A stretch of DNA of 10,991 nucleotides from an uncultured Thermomicrobiales bacterium (GTDB taxonomy: Bacteria > Chloroflexota > Chloroflexia > Thermomicrobiales > UBA6265). The DNA is taken from positions 1-10,991 of the forward strand of contig CADCWI010000009.1 in assembly GCA_902806355.1 (NCBI GenBank). Direction: 5' to 3'. Of this stretch, positions 6,155 to 10,991 are shown in pieces. The position numbers were made by a program, and so were the translations under genes. The notes below the pieces were generated by a model. It had not been told where the DNA came from, made no database searches, and worked only from the letters and a program-made list of their open reading frames with translations. Position 1 is the first letter of the stretch. The number at the start of each line of letters is the position of its first letter.

Positions 6155-6997
6155 ATGCCTGAAACGTCTCCTTCTCCAACCGCTCACGCGATCCCCCATG
6201 AAGATGCCTATGTCGATCTTGGACGGCACCGGATCGCCCTCCGCACGTGGGAGGGTCACGGGCCGCCTCTCCTGCTCATCCATGGCATTAGCAGTGCCGC
6301 CAGTGTCTGGAACCCGATCATTCCCGCACTTGCGGCGGAGTTCACCCCGATCGCGATCGACCAGCGCGGGCATGGTGCCTCGGACAAGCCGGAGTCCGGC
6401 TATCTGTATGACGACTACATCGGTGATCTCGACGGCGTGCTCGATGCGATCGGACTCGCACACCCGCTCATCATGGGGCACTCGCTCGGGGGAATCGTGA
6501 CACTCTGGTGGGCGGCGAAACATCCCGACCGGGCGACCGCGCTCGTGATCGAGGATAGTCCGCTCCGCAGCGGAATGGTCTTCATGCCCGCATTCGACGA
6601 GTGGCTGATGCTCAACGCCATGCCGGAGGAGGATTTGCGCGCGCACTACGCCGAAGAATTTCCGGAATGGCCGCCGGAGCTCGTTCTCGAACGGGCGCGG
6701 TTGATGGCGAACACGGCCCGCAATGTCTTCGCCGAGCTCCGCGCGGACTCATTGGCGCACGACGGTGTGGACAGGATCGCCGAGATCACGGACATTCAGT
6801 CCCCGACATTGCTCGTTCATGGCGATCTCGAAGCCGGCGGAATGGTCGCCGCCGAAGATGCTGTGGCATTCCAGAACCGGCTCGTCAACGCTCACTCGAT
6901 CAGGATCGCTGGAGGCGGTCACACGCTTCACCGCGAGCGCCGCGACGAATTCCTGGCCGCAGTCCTGCCATTCCTGCGCCAGCACGCGGCTCGATGA
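6155..6997 (+). CDS. Alpha/beta hydrolase fold enzyme
   Basis: A cytoplasmic serine hydrolase of 280 residues, the normal size for the family. Landmarks are in order: oxyanion region LLLIHGISSAASVW (39-52), DQRGHGASDKP (69-79), nucleophile elbow GHSLGG (Ser110), a helical cap at about 135-205, the acid in LLVHGDLEAGG (Asp224) and the catalytic His in GGGHTLHRE (His256). The triad Ser110-Asp224-His256 is therefore complete. ATG 6155 has GAAAGG (6141-6146) 8 bases upstream. It is divergent from the copper lipoprotein and convergent with the deacetylase gene, so it is probably monocistronic. Sequence alone does not tell esterase, C-C hydrolase, epoxide hydrolase or haloalkane dehalogenase activity apart. 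Ser at the elbow rather than Asp argues against the last two. Confidence 0.93.
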   Translation: MPETSPSPTAHAIPHEDAYVDLGRHRIALRTWEGHGPPLLLIHGISSAASVWNPIIPALAAEFTPIAIDQRGHGASDKPESGYLYDDYIGDLDGVLDAIGLAHPLIMGHSLGGIVTLWWAAKHPDRATALVIEDSPLRSGMVFMPAFDEWLMLNAMPEEDLRAHYAEEFPEWPPELVLERARLMANTARNVFAELRADSLAHDGVDRIAEITDIQSPTLLVHGDLEAGGMVAAEDAVAFQNRLVNAHSIRIAGGGHTLHRERRDEFLAAVLPFLRQHAAR

Positions 6998-7029
6998 CCC
7001 GCCCACTCGGCTGCGCCGTGTCCGAAACC

Positions 7030-7225
7030 CGGCGTACGTCACCCTGAGGACGCTGTCCAAGGCTTTCCGTCATGCACCTGCCGTCACCCAGAGGGAGCGC
7101 AGCGACCAAAGAGCCTGTCCAAGCACCGGCATTGGAGCGGAGCGTGGGAATCCCCCGGCGATGGGTTGCATTCGCTGGATGGCTCTGCCATCCCTTATTG
7201 AGCCGGTCCGCAAAGCGGACACTGT
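7030..7225. repeat. Possible dispersed intergenic repeat (REP-like)
   Basis: Two imperfect copies of a GTCACCC(T/A)GAGG...CTGTCCAAG(G/C) block lie 45-62 bases apart, followed by two short perfect hairpins. The CACCCTGAGG...GCGCAGCGA wording resembles intergenic repeats I associate with environmental and Chloroflexota genomes, but this rests on memory. No open frame, terminal inverted repeat or target duplication was identified. One window cannot show dispersion. Confidence 0.35.
7177..7193 (+). terminator. Hairpin after the hydrolase gene, weak terminator candidate
   Basis: GGATGGC-TCT-GCCATCC is a perfect 7-bp stem with a 3-base loop, followed on the plus strand by CTTATTG, which is only modestly T-rich. 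It lies 180 bases after the hydrolase stop. It may instead be part of the repeat-like block. Confidence 0.3.
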
Positions 7226-7367
7226 GCCGACACCGGGAGAGCCCGACGTTGTCTGATGCGCTTCGCGCAGGGCTTCGTCACAGGTGGTCGCGCAGGGATG
7301 GAGCGACCACGGTGCGATGCGGCCGCATCACGGCGTTAAATCACGATCAGCTTGGACGACTACCGAG

Positions 7368-7412
7368 CGACGGGCGACAGTACTCGGCAATCCACGTGAC
7401 CTGCGCCCGTCG
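7368..7412 (-). terminator. Long hairpin just after the deacetylase stop
   Basis: CGACGGGCG (7368-7376) pairs perfectly with CGCCCGTCG (7404-7412). With one bulged A the stem continues as CAG/CTG, giving 12 pairs around a loop of about 20 bases. It starts 3 bases after the deacetylase stop codon. No U-run follows on the minus strand, so it may be a factor-dependent end or an mRNA-stabilising structure rather than a classical terminator. Confidence 0.4.
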
Positions 7413-7415
7413 ATA

Positions 7416-8354
7416 TCAGGGCTGGATCATCTGCTCCATCGTGACGATCTCGTATCGGCCGTCGATGTACTCCTGGAGGAGCAATGGGAGGGCGGCGAGA
7501 TCGCCATCGGTGACGACGTGCATGAGGATGATCGCGCCTGGTCCGCCTTGTTCCGCCTCTGGACCGCACCGATCGGCGATCTCCTCACCGATATTGCCAT
7601 CCCATCCGAGCGTGTCGCAGGTCCACCAGAACGTATAGTCGTACCCTAGCTCACCGAGGAGCTCGAGCGATTCCTCATCGTAGGCTCCGTATGGAAACCG
7701 GAAATACGGCGATGTCTCGTAGCCGGTGACATCACGGATGATCCGCTCGGTCTGTTCGACCTCGACCGTCCGCTCGTCGTCCGTCAACGGCGCATCCCCG
7801 GTCGATTCGCCCGTCCATGACCGGTGATCGTAAGTGTGATTGATCACCATGTGGCCTTCTTCGACGATCCGCCGGGCAAGCTCCGGATTCTGTTTCACCC
7901 ATTCGCCGGTCAGGCCGAAGCTCCCCTTAACACCGTAGTCGTCGAGGATGTCGAGCATCTCCGCCGTGTGCCCGGCGCCCTCTCCCGCATCGAACGTGAA
8001 CGCAACCTCACGCCGGCCGCTGTCGCCACGCTCGACGATTAGTGAAGTTCCGTCGAGACCGGTGTCCGGGGCGGGCGGGCGTTCCTCCGTACGTGGTTCC
8101 TGGGTGGCGGTTGGTGCCGGCTCAGGGGTTCTGGTCGGTCGTGGTGTCGGCTCCTGCGTCGGTCGGACGGTCGGCGCGATCGTCGGTGGCACCGTAGTGG
8201 ATGTCGAGGCTACCGTCCTGCTCTCGGGAGAAGGCGTCGGCCCGCCCGATCGCGTGCCGGAGCTGGCCGACTGTGCGCCCCAGAGGACCACGGAGACCAG
8301 CAGCATCAGTACCAGAATCGACTGCGGCCGGATCATGGGGGTCGATGAGTTCAC
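7416..8354 (-). CDS. Membrane-anchored polysaccharide deacetylase (NodB/CE4 family)
   Basis: CE4 enzymes remove N- or O-acetyl groups from cell-wall or capsular glycans outside the membrane. The 312-residue product has an N-terminal hydrophobic segment (13-26, ILVLMLLVSVVLWG) that anchors or exports it, then a Thr/Pro-rich linker (34-98) and a NodB domain (115-310). Motifs: TFDAG (120-124), NHTYDH with the metal pair His173/His177, RFPYG (219-223), CDTLGWDG (246-253) and LMH (His279). The usual TFDDG is TFDAG here, so one metal-site Asp is absent; this variant does occur in family members. Two starts are possible: GTG 8354, preceded by AGGG at 7 bases, and ATG 8336 (Met7). I kept the longer form. 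A hairpin lies 21 bases upstream of the start and another directly after the stop. Substrate (peptidoglycan or another glycan) is not visible. Confidence 0.92.
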   Translation of the reverse strand: MNSSTPMIRPQSILVLMLLVSVVLWGAQSASSGTRSGGPTPSPESRTVASTSTTVPPTIAPTVRPTQEPTPRPTRTPEPAPTATQEPRTEERPPAPDTGLDGTSLIVERGDSGRREVAFTFDAGEGAGHTAEMLDILDDYGVKGSFGLTGEWVKQNPELARRIVEEGHMVINHTYDHRSWTGESTGDAPLTDDERTVEVEQTERIIRDVTGYETSPYFRFPYGAYDEESLELLGELGYDYTFWWTCDTLGWDGNIGEEIADRCGPEAEQGGPGAIILMHVVTDGDLAALPLLLQEYIDGRYEIVTMEQMIQP

Positions 8355-8374
8355 CTGGACGCCCTGTACACGCG

Positions 8375-8400
8375 ACTGGCAGGAAAGGCTTCCAGCCAGT
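8375..8400. promoter_or_regulatory. Strong hairpin in the deacetylase leader
   Basis: ACTGGC (8375-8380) and GCCAGT (8395-8400) pair fully. After one A-A mismatch, GGAA (8382-8385) pairs with TTCC (8390-8393) around a 4-base loop, giving 10 pairs in 26 bases. It lies 66 bases after the stop of the upstream Fe-S assembly gene and 21 bases before GTG 8354. It could end the upstream transcript, though no U-run follows, or be a leader structure or operator controlling the deacetylase. Confidence 0.45.
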
Positions 8401-8465
8401 TGCCTCGAGTTCCTGACCCGGCTTCATCCCCACGACGGATTCGCCGACCACCGACGAGGCCGGTT

Positions 8466-8777
8466 CTACCAGATACCCAGTTCGTCCTTCGCCTCTTCGG
8501 ACATGAGATCAGGCGACCAGGGCGGAGTCCAGACGATCTTGACGTCGGTCGAGCCAATCTCGGGCAGGTCCTTGAGCGCGTTGTTGACTTCCTGGACGAT
8601 GACCGGTCCGAGCGGACAGCCCATCGAGGTCAGCGTCATTGTGACCAGCACATCCCCGGACTCGGCGATGTCGGAATCGTAGACGAGACCGAGGTCGACG
8701 ATATTGATCCCGATCTCCGGGTCGTACACATTTTTCAGGCCGGCGAGAACATCGTCTTTCGTGAAGGTTACAGCCAT
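8466..8777 (-). CDS. MIP18/SufT-type metal-sulfur cluster assembly protein (DUF59)
   Basis: Small cytoplasmic proteins of this family take part in Fe-S cluster maturation; the fold is shared by SufT, PaaD and the C-terminal part of eukaryotic MIP18. The 103-residue product is full length for a single domain. It shows DPEIGINIVDLGLVYD (19-34), the conserved Cys54 in MGCPLGPVI (52-60), and TPPWSPDLMSEEAKDELGI (84-102), a typical PaaD/SufT ending. ATG 8777 is chosen because GAGGAG (8792-8787) sits 9 bases before it; upstream in-frame starts to 8858 have no such site. The gene precedes the deacetylase on the same strand with a 111-base gap containing a strong hairpin, so co-transcription is uncertain. 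No suf or paa genes are present. The Rieske gene 1.6 kb away on the other strand is the only other Fe-S-related gene in the window. Confidence 0.93.
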   Translation of the reverse strand: MAVTFTKDDVLAGLKNVYDPEIGINIVDLGLVYDSDIAESGDVLVTMTLTSMGCPLGPVIVQEVNNALKDLPEIGSTDVKIVWTPPWSPDLMSEEAKDELGIW

Positions 8778-9266
8778 TACGCGAAGCTCCTCTGAGGGGT
8801 TCATGGTTCTTGGACGAGAACGTTGCTGGTCGGGACGCGACGGTTCGAGAGCCGTCATCGCGATTGCACGGTTTCAAGTCTACTGGCAGTGACAAATCGA
8901 TGCCCGTTCGGAGGTGAGGGCTGAGGCGGGCCTCAAACGGTGTGTCCTTCCCCTCACATCAGGAATGCGGCGAACGTTGCTGCCGCTGCGGGGGTTCGCA
9001 ACAGTAGTGACAACCCTCCTCACCGAAATCCTGCTGATGGATGGCCAACAGGTTGCCCTGTGTCAGTTGCCAGGAGCCAACGCCGCGAGGAGCCTGGATC
9101 GAATTCTGGCGCAATACCTTGATGAGTGACAGAGGATTTCGATCTGTTGAGATCCATGGTGTCCGGGGATACATCAACTTGACACTGCCCTGAGGCAAGG
9201 GGATGATGCGGCGACAGCACGAGAAGCGACCTGTACTGGATACTTCCACTCCAAGGAACGGCCGGC
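8778..9266. other. Divergent spacer upstream of the Fe-S assembly gene and the amidohydrolase operon
   Basis: At 489 bases this is the longest gene-free stretch. It holds the amidohydrolase promoter candidate at 9179-9207 and an imperfect hairpin at 8836-8862 (CGCG and ACGG arms, with a 3-base bulge on the right side). Short open frames on both strands (8914-9129 plus, 8959-9249 minus) lack good ribosome binding sites and recognisable content. No consensus promoter was found for the minus-strand gene starting at 8777. Confidence 0.5.
9179..9207 (+). promoter_or_regulatory. Sigma-70 type promoter of the amidohydrolase-Rieske operon
   Basis: A perfect -35 TTGACA (9179-9184), a 17-base spacer and GATGAT (9202-9207), matching four of six -10 positions. 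Transcription would begin near 9214, leaving a leader of about 53 bases before ATG 9267. Confidence 0.55.
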
Positions 9267-10379
9267 ATGCGGACGGGATCGTCCATTATCGACACCGATA
9301 TTCATCCCACGCTCGATCCAGGCCGCATTGCGGATTTTCTGCCAGAACCGTGGCGTGGACGGTTTGCGAGCGGGAATCGTGTGCCGGGAACGCTTGGCTA
9401 CTGGAACGCGGCAGGGTTTCATCAGGTTGATGCGATCACTGAGGATGGTGAAGGCATCGCATCGCATCCGGAAACCCTCTCTCGATTGTTTTTCGATCTC
9501 CACGGGCTGGAATACGGAATCCTGAATCCTGAAAACGCGATCCACATCGGGGTTGGACCCGAGATGGATTTCGGCGCCGCGGTTCTCTCTGCGATGAACG
9601 ATGTGATGACGCACGATTGGCTACCAGTCGACCCTCGTTTCCGGGCATCGATCAACGTCGGTCCCTCGGACCCGCAGCTTGCGGCGCAGGAAATCCATCG
9701 TCTCGGCGACCATCCTGGCATGGTGCAGGTCATGATGGGGAGCGGCGCCCGAATTCCTTACGGTCAACGCTTCTACCATCCGATTTACGCGGCGGCTGTA
9801 GAGCACGACCTGCCCGTCGCGATCCACCCGGGCAACGAGGGCGTGGGAATCACCGGACCTCCGAATGCTGCCGGGTATCCATCGTCATACATCGAGTGGC
9901 ACACGACTCTCGTGACCAGCTACATCTCTCATCTTGTCAGCCTGGTGACCGAAGGCGTATTCGTCAAGTTCCCCACGCTCAGGTTCGTCCTGGTCGAGGG
10001 CGGTGTGTCGTGGATTCCACCGATCCTGTGGCGTCTCGACAAGAATTGGAAAGCACTTCGGCAGACGACACCCTGGCTCGAGCGACCGCCAAGCGCGTAT
10101 GTTCAGGAGCACATCCGGCTCACGACACAGCCCCTCGAGGAGCCCGACGATAGCCAACATCTGCGGGCGATGTTGGAGATGCTCGATGTGGACAAGATGC
10201 TGATGTTTTCGAGCGACTACCCACACTGGGACGGAGATACGGTCGATTTCACTGCCCGCGCATTCACCAGGGACCAACGCACCCGGGTGTTGAGCGAGAC
10301 AGCCCGAGACGTCTACCACCTGCCGCCATCATCAGCAGCGACACCGGTGGCCTCTCGTGAAGCCGGGACCCATGACTGA
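9267..10379 (+). CDS. Amidohydrolase-2 (ACMSD-like) family metal-dependent hydrolase or decarboxylase
   Basis: The 370-residue product is a TIM-barrel enzyme of the amidohydrolase-2 family, which includes ACMSD and related decarboxylases and hydrolases, often in aromatic catabolism. Visible landmarks are the metal motif DTDIHP (9-14, Asp11 and His13), AIHPGNEG with His187, FPTLRFVLVEGGVSWIPP (235-252) and FSSDYPHWDGD with Asp317. ACMSD has a catalytic His where this protein has Glu244 (VEGG); I believe this Glu form is common in one large uncharacterised branch. ATG 9267 has AAGGA (9253-9257) 9 bases upstream. The last 8 bases overlap the start of the Rieske gene, suggesting translational coupling. 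A C-terminal polar tail (353-370) lies outside the barrel. Family is secure; substrate is unknown. Confidence 0.92.
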   Translation: MRTGSSIIDTDIHPTLDPGRIADFLPEPWRGRFASGNRVPGTLGYWNAAGFHQVDAITEDGEGIASHPETLSRLFFDLHGLEYGILNPENAIHIGVGPEMDFGAAVLSAMNDVMTHDWLPVDPRFRASINVGPSDPQLAAQEIHRLGDHPGMVQVMMGSGARIPYGQRFYHPIYAAAVEHDLPVAIHPGNEGVGITGPPNAAGYPSSYIEWHTTLVTSYISHLVSLVTEGVFVKFPTLRFVLVEGGVSWIPPILWRLDKNWKALRQTTPWLERPPSAYVQEHIRLTTQPLEEPDDSQHLRAMLEMLDVDKMLMFSSDYPHWDGDTVDFTARAFTRDQRTRVLSETARDVYHLPPSSAATPVASREAGTHD

Positions 10380-10749
10380 ACCTCGCCGGAGCCAAAAGCC
10401 AGAGCGATGGCCGGTGGCGCGTACCGGCGACATCCCTCCGGGCGAATGCCTCATCGTCACCGTCAAACGGCACTCCGTCGGGGTCTTCAACGTGAACGGC
10501 GAATATGTGGCCGTGCTGAACGTCTGCCCACACGAGCTGGCCCCTGTCTGTCGTGGGCGCGTGAGTGGCACGACATTGTTTTCTCCGCCTGGTGAGTACC
10601 GTTGGGGCCGGGAAGGCGAGATTCTTACCTGCCCGTGGCATGGCTGGGAGTTCGACCTGCTTTCGGGGAAGGCGCTGTCTGACCCGAAAGTCCGGGTGAG
10701 GCGATATCCCACGGAGGTCCTCGACCACACCGTCTTCGTCGTCCTTTGA
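10372..10749 (+). CDS. Standalone Rieske [2Fe-2S] protein
   Basis: A 125-residue cytoplasmic Rieske-fold ferredoxin without signal or membrane segment. The cluster ligands are Cys52 and His54 (VCPHELAPVC) and Cys87 and His90 (CPWHGWEFD). The two pairs are separated by 32 residues, clearly longer than the 15-17 usual in ring-hydroxylating oxygenase components; the extra part (61-84) includes TTLFSPPGEYRWG. I believe related standalone Rieske proteins of actinobacterial and Chloroflexota genomes share this insertion. ATG 10372 overlaps the amidohydrolase stop by 8 bases. An in-frame GTG at 10357 is an alternative start. No Shine-Dalgarno is obvious, so coupling to the upstream gene is likely. 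It could pass electrons to an oxygenase encoded beyond the window, or act with the amidohydrolase pathway. No oxygenase is visible here. Confidence 0.93.
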   Translation: MTEPRRSQKPERWPVARTGDIPPGECLIVTVKRHSVGVFNVNGEYVAVLNVCPHELAPVCRGRVSGTTLFSPPGEYRWGREGEILTCPWHGWEFDLLSGKALSDPKVRVRRYPTEVLDHTVFVVL

Positions 10750-10770
10750 CCGAACGAATGGAGCCGTGTC

Positions 10771-10991
10771 GTGACAGGTCCGGTATTCGAGATGCCGGCT
10801 GCTCCAATGGGCCGGGGATACTCGTCCGCTCACCTGATCCGGATTGTGGATCCACGCGGTGATGCGGTCGCCTGGTTTGCGCCTGCGATCGGCGCGTGCT
10901 GCGCCGGCTTTGCCGTTCGTCAGGTGGAGGGTGCCTCCCCCTCCCAGCGCGTATGGTGGCGTGAGATCATCACCGCATCAGCGGTGACACG
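10771..10991 (+). CDS. Truncated gene, possibly aldose-1-epimerase family
   Basis: A frame begins at GTG 10771, with GGAG (10760-10763) 7 bases upstream, and stays open for 73 codons to the window edge. An in-frame ATG at 10792 is an alternative start. The beginning of the protein has a strand pattern LIRIVDPRGDAVAWFAP followed by AIGACCAGFAVR. This resembles the N-terminal beta strands and PxxGA turn of aldose-1-epimerase (galactose mutarotase) family members. The match is short, so the name is tentative. It lies 21 bases after the Rieske stop on the same strand and is probably the third gene of the operon. Confidence 0.6.
   Translation, partial: MTGPVFEMPAAPMGRGYSSAHLIRIVDPRGDAVAWFAPAIGACCAGFAVRQVEGASPSQRVWWREIITASAVT

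Larger units (their letters stand above)
6998..7415. other. Convergent spacer with repeat-like sequence and hairpins
   Basis: The 418 bases between two convergent genes contain no supportable gene. They hold two similar stretches beginning GTCACCCTGAGG (7038) and GTCACCCAGAGG (7083), each later containing CTGTCCAAG (7053 and 7115); a perfect hairpin GGATGGC-TCT-GCCATCC (7177-7193); a perfect hairpin GTCCGC-AAA-GCGGAC (7206-7220); and a long inverted repeat at 7368-7412 next to the deacetylase stop. The sequence from 7030 to about 7225 looks like a non-coding dispersed repeat rather than decayed protein. Confidence 0.5.

Noticed and set aside
8778..8858. N-terminal extension of the Fe-S assembly protein to 8858
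   Set aside because: The extra 27 residues are Arg/Pro/Ser-rich and unlike the family, while ATG 8777 has a strong GAGGAG site 9 bases upstream.
8914..9249. Short overlapping open frames on both strands in the spacer before the amidohydrolase, one with a Cys pair (CHYCC)
   Set aside because: No ribosome binding site at a fitting distance, no family resemblance, and the plus-strand promoter lies inside the minus-strand frame.

Overview
The window is GC-rich and densely coded. It reads like a chromosomal segment of a non-enteric bacterium, most likely a Thermomicrobia-type Chloroflexota. That placement is an inference from the mix of a CIRCE/HrcA heat-shock unit, a twin-arginine copper lipoprotein, a Pro/Thr-rich anchored polysaccharide deacetylase, GTG starts and protein composition. 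No rRNA, tRNA, CRISPR array, transposase or phage gene was seen.

Layout. (1) 1-1222: hrcA on the minus strand, with a consensus promoter and a perfect CIRCE operator; its downstream neighbour lies off the left edge. (2) 1320-2093 (minus): a conserved-looking protein of unknown function, separated by a 313-bp divergent spacer from 2407-3120 (plus), a methyltransferase-like protein without a visible SAM-binding loop. (3) 3087-4505 (minus): a long class II aldolase whose 3' end overlaps the methyltransferase-like gene by 34 bp. (4) 4870-5844 (minus): a lipoprotein with two almost identical plastocyanin domains made by a 405-bp-offset internal duplication. (5) 6155-6997 (plus): an alpha/beta hydrolase. 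(6) 7416-8354 (minus): a membrane-anchored polysaccharide deacetylase, preceded at 8466-8777 (minus) by a MIP18/SufT-type Fe-S assembly protein. (7) 9267-10991 (plus): a compact operon of an ACMSD-type amidohydrolase, an overlapping standalone Rieske protein, and a gene running off the right edge that resembles an aldose-1-epimerase.

Most neighbours are divergent or convergent, so the window looks like a row of independent short transcription units. The hrcA unit is a heat-shock autoregulatory circuit. The amidohydrolase-Rieske-epimerase-like set is the only clear multi-gene operon and could be a small catabolic unit. The copper protein and the deacetylase act outside the membrane. The five gene-free spacers of 300-490 bp hold several inverted repeats and a possible dispersed repeat. 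I did not find a convincing new multi-gene system; the best items for a second look are the recent cupredoxin duplication, the Rieske operon, the repeat-like spacer at 7030-7225 and the structured leaders of the aldolase and deacetylase genes.
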